From the NCBI RefSeq assembly GCF_040802235.1, contig NC_133172.1:63619613-63683612 (forward strand): a stretch of DNA of 64,000 nt, written 5' to 3'. The notes under the pieces were generated by a model. The model made no database searches, was not told the DNA's origin, and saw only the letters and a program-made list of their open reading frames with translations. Shown in pieces: positions 18,202-30,200 of this stretch (within the stretch, counting starts at the first letter, position 1; the number at the start of each line of letters is the position of its first letter). Position numbers and translations under genes: made by a program. This stretch comes from Manis javanica (taxonomy: Eukaryota; Chordata; Mammalia; Pholidota; Manidae).

Positions 18202-21200
18202 CTGCAGGTGGGGCGGGGTGAGTCCCGGGGCTGCCGCAGAGGCCAGCCTGCCCGGCCACCCATGCGCGCAGCACTCACCCGTAGCCAGCCAGGAAGCCGA
18301 GGCTGGGCGGGCTGACCTTGTCGCTGAAGATGACCATGGGCAGCAGATTGCAGTCCGCCCGGCAGTCCTGCAGCTCTATGACCCACCACTCAAGGAAGCC
18401 GGCGGCCCCTGTGCCCACTTGCTCCCTCCGCAGCTGGATGCGCACGCCGAGGTAGTCGTCCTCCTCGTCTGGGTCAGAGCCGCAGGGGTCAGGGCCCGCG
18501 CGCTCCCCGCGGAGGCTAGGGCCCAGCCCCCCTCCACCCCCGAGTGCCCCCCACTCACTGGGCTGCAGCTGCTTCACAGGGTTGGCTTCGGGCCCGTTGG
18601 GAGCGCGGATGTACTTGGGGAAGAGGTGGGGGATGACCCTGTGGGGGGTCAACAGGTCAGGAGCAGCCCCGGCCCCTTGCGCTCCCTCTCCCTGGCCCTG
18701 CCCGGTCCTGCCCACTTACACTGACTGGTCCGAGGTGCCCTGGAGCAGGCTGGCCAGCTGCCTCCGCTCAGTACTGTTGGGGGTCAGGTCCAGGGTGTGC
18801 TTCTCATTGGTGTACTCCACGGTGCCGCCCTTGGCCAGGTCTCTGCAGGCCGGGGTGCAGTGTGACCTACTATGGCCTGTGCCACGCCCTCCGACCCCGT
18901 ACCCAAGCCCAGGACGCACCTCTGGAAGTTCCAGGTGAAGCGCAGGGTGATAGCGGCGGTACCGTTGTCCAGCTCCCGCTTCATCTGGGCCCGGCTTGGC
19001 GGGCTGATGCGCCACAGCGCCCCGGAGCTGCCCTCGATCTGTGCCGTGACGATGTCCTCAGGGCTGTACTGGCTGATGAACTGCATGGCCAGCTGGGTAC
19101 GAGGTGGCACCTCAGTGGGATGTGGCCAAGCTACCCCTCCCCACCAGGCAGCCTGCAGTATGGGGGCTACTCACCGGGTGGGGATCAAACTGCCTGGATA
19201 GCTCCTCGTAGGCCTGGTGTGTGAAGGGGATGATGGACGGCTGCTGGGCACTCATGGTGAACAGGGGCTGGGGGCAGGGAGAGGGAGCCATGGTGTGGCA
19301 GTGCCTGAGCCCCTGGCTGGCAGCACCCACGGGCTGTGAGGACGAGGGGCTGGGGGCTGCCTGGCCCCCCGGGCAGCCCACTCCCAGCGTCACTGCCTCC
19401 CCTGGCTGGAACAGACAGGTGGCCCCCACCTCATAGCCACCCAGCTTCAGGGTGACGGTGACGTCGATGGGCTGGTTGACGACGCCGACCACGGAGCGCA
19501 CCAGGGACATGAAGAGCAGCGGGAACCAGATGATGGCCACGAGGAACAGGATGATGAGGCCGCCCATGCCATACTTGACGATCTTCTTCTTCTTCTGCCC
19601 CTTGGGCTGTGGGTATTTCTGGGGGTGCAAAACTGGTCACTGGTCAGGTCTGCGCAGGCCTCCGTGCCCACACCCGCTCCGTGCAGGCCAGCGCTGTCCT
19701 CTACACCCTGCCCCACTCCTCCTCACGTGGCCGGTCCTGGGCTCACCCAGCGGCCCAGTAAATTCAAACCTCCAAACTGATAGCAGAGCTATGGCAGTCA
19801 GGACATTGTGGGCAAGGAGAACAGAGACCGGAGGGCAGAAGGCGGGAGCCCAGGAAGGGACCCTCCTGTTGAGACAAGGGTGCTGCCAACACCAGCCTCT
19901 CAGTGAACGGGGCGGGGAGAGCTGGCCGGCCGCATACAGAGAATGGAGTTGGACCCCTCCTCACACGGTGCACAAAAATTACATATAAGACCTACATCAG
20001 ACTCTTGGGGACAAATCTTTATTACCTTGGATTTTCCAAGAGTCTCCGATTTGACAAACACCAAAAATGAGCAATGAAAGAAAAAATGTCAAATTGGACA
20101 TTACTGAAAAAATAGCCTTTGTGTCTCAGAGGACCCATCAGCCGAGGCGGAGAACCCAGAGTGGCGGGAGAGCTCTGCATATCGGGCGGCTGGTGAGGGC
20201 CTAGCGTCTGGAGCGCACGAAGAGCTCGTACAGCCTGGCAGTGAACAGACGGCCCGCGGGGGCAACGGGCAGAGGCCCTGAACACACTTCTCTCCAGAGA
20301 AGACGCAAACGGCCAGAACGTGCAGCTAAAGGAGGTCACCGTCCTCGGCCGTCAGGGAAACCCACACGGAACCACAGTGAGATGCCGCCTCACCCGCCAG
20401 GACAGCCGCGACCCGCGTAGCAGAGCAGGAAGCTCTGGTGAGACCGGAGAAATGGGATGCAAGACGGGGCGGCCGCCGTGGCAGGTGAGGCCCACCACCT
20501 GACCGGGCCACCCCACGCCCACCTGTGTACCCAGGAGAGCTTGGGACTGTCCACAGTAGCACGTGTTATGATGAACAAGGAGAGACCCAAACATCCTTCA
20601 GCGTTTGGAGCAGCTGGATGAGCAAAAGGCACACTGCAGGGCAGAGCCGGGGCACTGCCAAGTGAGGAGCCGCCCGACGCCATGCTGACTCCCCTACAGG
20701 GATGTCCAGTGGACAGTGGCGGGCAGGGGCAGGGGTGGGCGGGCTGGCGTGCCTGCTGGCTGCACGGCCCTTGCATACACTGGAAACCCCCAGATGGTCT
20801 GCTTTAGGGAAGCCTCGTGCTGTGTGAATTCTCTCAACAAAGCCACTGAACAACAAGCACCTGGCTTACTGTAGTGCCCCCCGCCCTGCCAGCCCGAGAG
20901 AGGCTGGGTCTCTGCTGGGCCTTCTCAGGCCTGCTCTGCCAACTGCCTGCCCCGACAGGGCCAAGTTCACTGTCCCCTCTGACGTGCCCCTCTGGCCCTT
21001 GGTGGCATTCTGGCCTCAGGCTGACGTGGGCTGAGTCCCGGAGTAGGACCCCCCTGCACCATCGGACTCTCGCGGCAGCCTGTCTGCCCCAGGAGGCAGT
21101 GACCCGTGTACAGCCCTGCCCTGGGCCCAGCACCTTTTCTGTCTCTCGGCTGCACTTGATGATGAAGATGTTGGCATAGATGTCCTCCACACACATCCAG

Positions 21201-24200
21201 TTGGACAGGGACAGTGTGGTGTCCGTCCACACCCAGTCCATCACAGCCCTCAGCTCCACCAGGAACGGCACCAGCCGGAACCTGCCAGGGCCAGGCGCCC
21301 GTCAGGAGGGCCTGCAGGAGGGCAGCCTCAGGCCTTCCACCCCCAGCCGGCCCCACTCACCCCTGGAAGAGGAAGAGATTGAGGTGGTTGTACTTCTTGG
21401 TGAGGAAGTTGCCGAGGATGCGGGTGGGGTAGCCACAGCGGATCTGGTAGGCGGACAGGGCAAAGTAGATGCACTTGACGAAGTACCACAGCTGGGCCAC
21501 TGCGTTCTGGCTGAACATCCTGGGCAGGGCAGGAAGGCAGGTCAGGGCTCCTGCCCGAGGCCCCTGCCCCAGCCCCGGCTTGGCCAGGCGCCCACCTCTC
21601 GGTGACGGCGGGCAGGACGAAGAACATCCAGAGGTGGATGGCCAGCACCAGGACCACCTGGAAGGCCAGCTTGCCCAGAACAGTCTTGCGCAGGTAGAGG
21701 GCGCGGTCGACCACCATGGTGCTGAACTGGATCAGCAGCATGACCAGGAAGGCCTCGGGCACCTGGTCGTCCGACAGGGAGGACGTGATGTCCGTGGCCG
21801 CCGAGTGCTTCTGTGGTCAGGAGGACACAGGTCAGGGTGGCCTGCGGCCGCTGGGTATCAGCTCTCTGGGGACCCCGCGCCCTAGCTCACCCCAAAGGCC
21901 CAGAAGCCGAAGATGATGATGATGAAGTCCACGACGTCGGCCAGGAACATGAGGGCATAGACGTCCGTGGCTGCCCGGTACTTGGTGTGCAGAATGTCGC
22001 GGAAGAAGTGTCGCAGAGGCCGGTACACGCCGCGGGCCCTGCGGGGGGCGGGGGGCAGTGTGGTGCCAGCCGCGCCCCCCTCCCCCCGCCGCTGCCCCCC
22101 AGCGCAGGCCAGGCCACTCACAGCGTCAGGCAGCAGCTCTGCAGCCGGGCCCCGAGCGCCCTCGCTCCCTCCCGGGGGCGACTCCACCTCCGGCTCCTGG
22201 TGGCTGCTGCCTCCACGGCCGCCCTGTCCTTGGGATCTGGGGGGAAGCAGCTGCTGCTGAAAGCAGCCCATGGGAGCCGGGCCCGACCCCGACTGCCAAG
22301 CACCCCGAAAGGCCCCCCACAGGGCTGGCATCACCCTATTCTGCAGACTGGCAGGCCGAGCAGGGACCTCCCCAGGGTCACCAGCCGTGGGCCAGCTGGA
22401 GCCATGGCGTCAGGCACACGGCCGAGGGTGTGGTGGACAAGGCCTCCTACCGAAGGCTGCCGGCTCTCTGGGGTCACTGCTCTCCTTCCGCCTCCTCCGG
22501 AGACTCAAACGCGCAAGCCCCGTGTCACGGGACCGCCCGTCCCTGGCTTCCGCCCGGATGTCCCCCTTGATGGGGGTCCCCGCCACCTCTGGCTCCTGGG
22601 GCCCCGGTGGAGCCAGCTCCTCTTTGGCACCCCTGTCCTGCTCCTTGGAGAGTGGGTCCTCCTCGTGGTTCCAGAGGCCGTAGCACTGTGGCGGCAGGGA
22701 GGGCAGGCTGAAGCTGCAGGGCTGTCATGGGGGGGCCCGGAGACACTGCAAGACGGCCAGGCCCACCCTGCGGCCACGGCATCCCACCCCGCCTCCTGGA
22801 GCAAGATGGCTTGGGCTGTGCGTGCTGGGGAGCCTGCCCGCTGGCCGCCCAGGCACGCGGCTCACCAGCAGCTGGGAGCGGTGGAAGAAGAGGGCCATGA
22901 GCTGCACCAGGTCGTACTTGATGTAGCCGTCGCTCTTCTCCAAGCCTAGGATGCGGGGCGGGAAGTAGGGCTTGTTCTCGTAGCGCCGTAGCACCGTGTG
23001 GCTGTTCCAGGGGAAGAAGCCGAACTGGAACAGGTACTTGGTGACCACCGTGACCTGTGGGGAAGGGAGCTCAGCGTGGCCGGGCCAGACCCCGGCCCCC
23101 TCCAGCTGCCACCCACCTCGGTGAAGACGATGGCTGTCATCCAGAAGCGCCTGCTGGGCCGCGGGATGGACAGCATGGCCCACAGGAAGACCAGCACGGG
23201 CAGCACCAGGGAGACAGCCGAGGCGGTGACCATGTGGTTGAGGACGATGATGAAATAGCAGAGCAGCTCCGAGTGGGCGGCCACGCACTGGTACCCCGCC
23301 AGCAGCAGCTGCAGTGCCCGGCCCTGCTCGGCCTCGAACTGTTCGGCCTCCTCCAGCTCGGGGATGTGCAGGCACCTGTGGGCACCATGCTCAGGGGCTG
23401 GCTGGGCCCCCAAGGCCCAGCCTGCTGGCATTGGGAGGCAGTCTCCACGGCCAGCGCCCACTGCCCTCCCTTTGCTGCGCACCTGTGGAGGAGCAGCTCG
23501 CTGGCTGTGCGTGTCCGGGGGGCAGCAGTGACCCGAAGTTCCCCAGAGCCGTGTGCGGAAGCCCTGGGCTCAGGGCCCGTCTCCTCACTGCCGCTGTGGG
23601 CGCCCTGACCCATGCTTGGGGGGCTGCCAGTGGTGCTCAGTGGCTCCTCAGCCCCCAGCCCCCTGTGGGAGGGGAGGCTGGTCAGAGGTGACCTGCGCAG
23701 TGGACTGGCCCCAAGCAGAGTGGTGCAGGTGCCCTGGCTTTGGGTCCGAGGGAAGGCTGGCTCAGCCGGGTGCTGGCTCAGCCACCGAGCCCCTGGTGGG
23801 CACCCACCTTGACGCTGGGCTGGGCGTATCGTGGGCCTCTGAGGAGTCTGGCAGTGCAGCCTCGGCCTCGCTGGTGTACAGCTGGTCCAGCACACTGCGG
23901 TGCGCTTCTCTGCCCTGTGGGGCACCGGGCTCAGCAGGTCCGCAGGGTCGGGTCTGAGGGGCTGGCAGGGGCTGGCCGTGCACAGGTTTGGAAGCAGGCA
24001 GGCAGGCAGGGCTGGGGTGTGATGGGTGGGGCTGTGGGCACGTCGCTCACCTGGAGCAGCTCCTGCGTGAACAGGTACCGCTCGGCACGCAGCACGTCAC
24101 TGATGGCTCGGTGGTGCCGCGTGAAGGCGCGCAGCCAGCGTGTGAGCCCGTCCACCAGCGCCTGCCCCAGAACCCATAGAAACTGCACGGTGCTCAGCAC

Positions 24201-27200
24201 ACGCTGCATCATGTGGCTGTGACCTGCGAGGGGGGCAGGCATTGGGCGCTGGAGGGGTGCCCATGAGAGACCCCAGCCTGAGCCCGAGCCCGAGCCCGGG
24301 GGCCCACGCACCTGCCATGTCCTTTGAGTCCTCTGGTGGCTCTGCCAACTGGCCCTGGCCTCCTGGGCACAGAGGTGCTGGTCAGCGCTTGGCAGCCCTA
24401 CACTGACCCCCAACCCACACGGGCAGGACTCACCTGCCGGCGACTGCCCCGCCCGCTCCTCCTGCTGCTGCCTCAGCACCGTCTGAGCGTTGGTCATCCA
24501 TGCCTGATACGCCATCTGCAGGGCGCCGCCTGGATCAGCACCCTGCCTCCCGGGATCAGAGCCCACCTGGCCCCCCTCGGAGCTCCCAAGGAGGTGCAGG
24601 GTCTGGCATCTGCTGGCCCAACTGGGGACCTTCAGCTTCCTGAGAAGGGGCAGGAAATGGGCCCCCAGGGCCCCGTGGGGCGGGGAGGGCAGGGCAGCCC
24701 TGCTGCCCACCACACACAGCCAGTGATCCAGAGATGGGCAGGAGGCTGCTGGCCCCAGGGAGCAGACAGCACCCAGAGAGCATGCCACGCCCCTCCCAAA
24801 GGCCAGCCCCCCGCCGGCCACCACAGACATGGATGGTCAGAGTCAGAACTTCAGGAGCTAATGGACAGAGGGGGCGTGTAGTCACCCATGGCTGGCATCT
24901 CCCGTGCCTGTTTTCCCATCTGACTATGGACGGGAGGTCTAAATGGGCTGAGCAGGCTTCCCAGAGGACGCAGACACTGGGCTCCCAGGCCCTAGGGCAT
25001 GCTGGCCCCATCCAGGCCCCGGAGGTCCATGGACATGGGCAGGCAGGGGACCTCACCTGGAAGGCGCTCTGTGCAGATGGCCTGGGGTCCTCGGGCGGTG
25101 CCTCGTCCTCCTCCTCACTGTCAGACTCGAACAGGAAGTAGTCCCCGGAGTGGATGACTGCAGGCAGGGTGGGGCTCAGAGCCAGCCTCCCCAGCTCGGC
25201 GCTGGGCTCCCACCCCTACCCACATGGCTTCAGTTTGAGCAGTGGACCCGCTGTGCTGCCCAGCTTAGGTTCCTTTGGCACCCTGTGACCCCACAAGCCA
25301 AGGGCGGCATGCCACCCTCCTCCCAGGGACAGCCATGGTGGGGGAAGCAAGAAGCCCCATGCAGGCTGGGGCACAGGGACGCATGCACAGGACACAGACC
25401 AGAGCTTTGGGGTGCAGCCAGTCACCAGGAGCCACACAGCAGGGTCGGGGCCAGGACAGGGGAGACCAGACCAGGGGTGGGGGTTCAGAGTTCTGGGTCT
25501 GAGAAGACCCAGGGAGACACAGAGCCCATTATCGGGAACCAGGAAGATCAAGACCCAGCACCTTACCACCCCATGGCTTGGTGTGAGACCTGAGAGCCCT
25601 GTGGTAGGGCCCACAGGGGTGCTGGGAGGGGGCAATGTGCACAGGCTGGAGGTCAGTGAACAGCGAGCTCCTACCACCCCAAAGGCGGGCAGCAGTTGAG
25701 AGGGCACGCCTGGCAGGCCTGGCTGGGGCAGTACCTGTGGCATGGTCCAGCCAGGGCCGCCACCACTGTCTCCGTGGCAGGGAGGAGCCCCCTGGACTGC
25801 CAGGGCCTGTGGAGGGGCAGGGAGGGTGTGAGGACAACCACAAGTGCAGACAGACACGGATCCCCCACAGCAATGGGGGGATTGCCTCTAGGTGCCCTGT
25901 TGTGGAGGGCAGCCCAAAAGTGCACAGAGATGGTCACGGGCTGGCCGCATGGCCTGCAGGACAGGGTGGCCACACAGCACAGGACAGGCAGGCCAGAAGC
26001 CCTGTGGGACGTGACGTGGCAGAGGCAGCAGGCTGCAGCTGAGCAGACGTGCCTGGGCTCTGCGCTCACCTGGCTCCTGGCCGGGCCCCGGGGGGTCCTG
26101 GGGTCGGCTGCGGTTCACCCTGTGCTTCTCCTGCTTTGTGCGGATGCGCTCCATCCTGTGGGGCAGGTGGCAGCTCTGAGCACCAGGCTGGGAGCCGGCC
26201 GTGGGTGGGGCAGACCTCACCCCAGAGCACCTACTGTCTCTTTAGCTGGGCCAGAGACTTCTCCTCTTCCTTGCGGTGGAGGTCAATGCTTTTGAGGCTT
26301 GCGGCATTGTAGAGGTCAAAGCCCCTGTAGGGAGAGGCAGTGAGGCCCTGGGGGCACCCCACTACCAGTCTGGGCCTGGCCTCCCCAGTCCCAGACCCTG
26401 CCCAGCAGCCCCAGTCCTCAACGCTCACACCGAGGGCCTGACTCTGAACTCAACGCCCTCTTGGCCGTGTGCTACAGGGAGGCCGTAGACACTGCCCGCC
26501 GCCTCCAGATTCCCAGGTGTGATAACAGGCGAGTGAAGAGGTGTCAGTGGACAGCGGCCCGTGGGCTTAGCCCTGCAGAGGCCAGGATGGAGGTGCGCGG
26601 GGCAGGGGAAGGCCCTCCGGCGGGCGTGCACCCACAGGCCGGCGGCAGAGCCAGGCACCCCGGCTCCCAGGTCACAGATTGGGCCTAGGGGCCCCCCGGC
26701 AGGCGCTGACCTGGAGGCCTGCAGGGCGGTCGCCTGGAGCTCTGCCCTGACGTACAGGAAGTAGTGGCTAAGGAAGACGCGGCGCTGCAGCAGCAGCAAC
26801 AGGAAGCAGACGCTGTCCCAGAGGACGCCGGCCTCTTCCACGGGCAGCAGGCAGTCCTTGTCCCTGCTCAGCATCTCCCTGGCTGTGGGAGGGGGGCGGC
26901 GCGGGTCCGGGTGAGGCCCGAGTGCCCCCGCGGCGCGCCCACGGCCCCCACGCCCGCACGCACTCACGGTTGTAATAGCCTTTGACGGTGCACACGAGGC
27001 TGAAGAGCTGGATGACCCAGCAGAAGCTGCTCTGCATTTGCTCCACGAAGACACAGGACAGGAGCTGGGGGCAGGGGAAGGTCAGCCGGGCCCCCGGGGT
27101 CAGGGGTCAGGGCCGGGGCCGGGCAGGCTCACCGAGAGCATGTTCTTGGAGATGATGACAGTGACGTTGTAGAGGATGAGACAGTCCCACGGCACAAGGC

Positions 27201-30200
27201 GGGCGCGTGTGTCCTTCTGCAGCAGGGTGGTGCCGAAAAGCAGCAGGTAGAAGCAGGCGAGCAGGTAGCCCAGCCCGAAGATGCTGATGCGGGCGGCCCC
27301 GGCAGCAAACACCAGCACCAGCACCGCCCAGAACAGGTAGCGGAAGACGGCCACCTTCAGCATGTCGAGGTAGGACCTGCGGGTGGGGCGTCACCGTGGG
27401 GCCCCAGTCACCCCGCCTCCCCCCGGCAGCCTGCGACCGGGGGGACCCCCAGAAGGCCCTGTCTTCTGCAAGGTTGGGACCCGCCCCCATCCTGGCCCCA
27501 GGGCCACCACCGGCAGCGCCCATCCTCAGCCCAGTCCTAGGCGGAGCCTAGCACGTCAGCCCCGCTGACCAGCTGCCTGCACAGCCCCAGCGAGCAGGAC
27601 GCCACGGGACCCACCTGCAGTGCATGAAGTTGGGCACGGGGTTGGGCTCCCCCTGTGGCAGCTCCAGGCAGTCGGTGTTCGTGCCAGCCATGTGCTGCCA
27701 CTCCTCGGTGTGTTCAGCCAAGAACACCAGCCGCTGCTGGGAGGCACAGAGCAGCAGGACGAAGTCGCCTGTGGGCACATGGAGACTACGGCTACGGGCA
27801 CCCCAGACTGCTGGCCACGCAGAGGCCAGGGGCTCAGTGGGGCGCCAGGCCCGTCCTGCGGCTCTGCCCTCCCACCCCAGACCAGGTGGCAGCTTTGGTG
27901 TGTGCATGAGGGAGGTGGGCAGACGTGCCTGCCTGTGTGAGCACCGGTGCGTCTGCCTACGGGCATGGGTGTGCACTGGGAGCTGGGGATCACAGCCACT
28001 TGCACACGCCCTGTGTGTCCAGGGGCTCTCCACATGCCACACACACATCAGATGAGGCTGACACACACCTGCCTGCTCTCCATGTGGACATCAGTCTGCA
28101 CACCTGCATCTCTGTCCACCCACGTGCATCCCAGTGTCCACACAGGTGCCTACCTGTGTCCACCCTGCATGCAGACGGTCTCCATGGCTAGGTACACATG
28201 CGTGAGGTGGGCCCATCTATCTCCTGGAGATGTGCCCGCAGAACCAGGCACACTCCTGGAACAAATTGGTCCCAGCCCCCCACTAGCTGGGAACCACAAG
28301 ATTGGCCTGGACAACGTGCCTGTCCCCGTGCAGAGCCTCCAGGGAAGCTGGCAGGTGGTATGTGCAGACCAGGGCCCTGCCAGCAGGTACTCACTGATGA
28401 GGTTGGTGGAGTTGGGGACCCTGAAAAAGTCTGGCAGGTACAGCCACTTGATGAGGGTGGAATTCATGGGGATGGCCTGGCTCCAGCGCCACGGGTAGTC
28501 TGCAGGTGGAGGGCATGTATCAGGGTCCCAGATGTCCCATCCCTCCCTGTCTGCTGCCCTGTGGCCTGCAGGGGCCCAGTGTCCACGGGATCTTACGCCC
28601 ACTCACCCACATTCACGCAGCCTCAAAACACACCCAGTCGCACCGGAGCCCCGAGAGGCCACCAGCCCAGAGGTTCTGGCACCCTCTGATGTGTATGCTT
28701 TTCGGACATAAACTGCCCCGTGCCCCAGGAGGAGGGACTGAGAGACAGCCTAGAGTAACTGGCAGGCTGGGGCAGGCAGGCCTCCCCAGGTGCTGAGCCC
28801 TGGCACGGACAGACCAGAGTACAACGGTGTCACATGCCCATCAGAATGGCTGAAATAAGAAAGGTGATGGCACCAAATGCCGGTGAGGATGCAGAGAAAT
28901 GGAACACATACGTCGCTGGCAGGATGACCGGACAGCGCAGGACGCGACTCCAGGGCAGGCGGGAAACGCGGCCCTGCACAGCGGTGCCCTCGGTGCCCCC
29001 CACACCCAGCCTGCAGCCGTGCCCTCCTCACCGACGCACAGGGCCGGGGGGATGCCCAAACACAGCAGGTACTGGTACAGCAGGAAGAGCGCCAGGAAGA
29101 GGCAGTAGCTGGGCCAGAGGCGGGCAATGGCCCTGCGGCGCCGGCGGGTGAGGAGGGCCACCAGCCAGCAGCCGTGCAGGATGACCATGAAGTTCATGCG
29201 CTGCCCGATCACATTCACGGCCATCAGGAAGCAGATCTGGGGGTGCAGACGAGCACGGGGACCAGAGCGAGCAGGGCGGGACCCGCCTGGCCGCGGGCTG
29301 GCCCTGCGGTGCCCCCAGGCGGGGGGGCGTTGCGCACAGGACGGGGCTGCAGCGCAGGCTCTCGGCAGCCCCACACGCCTTTCTGGGAGAGGTGGGGAGG
29401 CTGGAAGGTCGCCGCCCTGCAGGGTAACCGAGCCTGGGGGCGCCTGTCCCGGACCCCCACCCCCACCCTACAGGCCCCTCTCCAAGTGAGGCCGGCTGAG
29501 TGCACAGGACCCAACACCCCCGAGGACCTGCACAGCGCCGATGCTCAGCGCATGCCCGGAGGGTGCTAAGGGCCCCCAGGGCCGGCCTGCCCAGGGAAGG
29601 GGCAAGGGCCTCACCTCCAGCCCAAATTTGTAGAAGAAGAAGTTGATGAAGTACCGGAGGCACCCGAGCAGGTCCCGGTCCAGCTGCTGGCGGGTGCCGC
29701 TGGCGCAGACAGCCTGGGCGGGCAGGGGGGCCATCTGGTGCAGCCGGCGCTGGTGCTCCTGGCGCCGGTACACGATGGCCTCAAATACCAGCAGCAGCAG
29801 GATCTGCAGGTGGTTCTGGGGTCGGGGGGAGGCAGTCAGGCTCCACCGCCTGCCCGCTGCCTGCCCGCCCACCTGCCACCCCCAGGCGCCTCACTCACCT
29901 GGATGTAGCCCAGGTTGGGGAAGCCCTTCCTCACCCCAAACCAGTTGGCGGGGTCAATGGGCCCCCGGTACAGCAAAGACTGGTTGATCTCTGTCCTCTG
30001 CAGGTTGGTGCTGTTGGGGAAGGGCTGAGGGCAGGGGTGGAGTGAGCATCTGCTCCGCCAGGACCAGGGCAGTGACCCCAGGGACCACTGGCCTGCCCTG
30101 CCCCACCTCTGCCACGGCTCCCGGACAGGTGTGGGCCAGGCTAGCTGCCTGCAGCCGAGGGCGTGCGAGGGCCGGCCTCCCCATCCCCTCCTGGGGAAGG

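Noticed and set aside
21813-22949. Plus-strand open frame of 378 codons
   Set aside because: It lies antisense to PIEZO1 exons 38-41, whose codon constraint on the other strand suppresses stops. It is a shadow of real exons.
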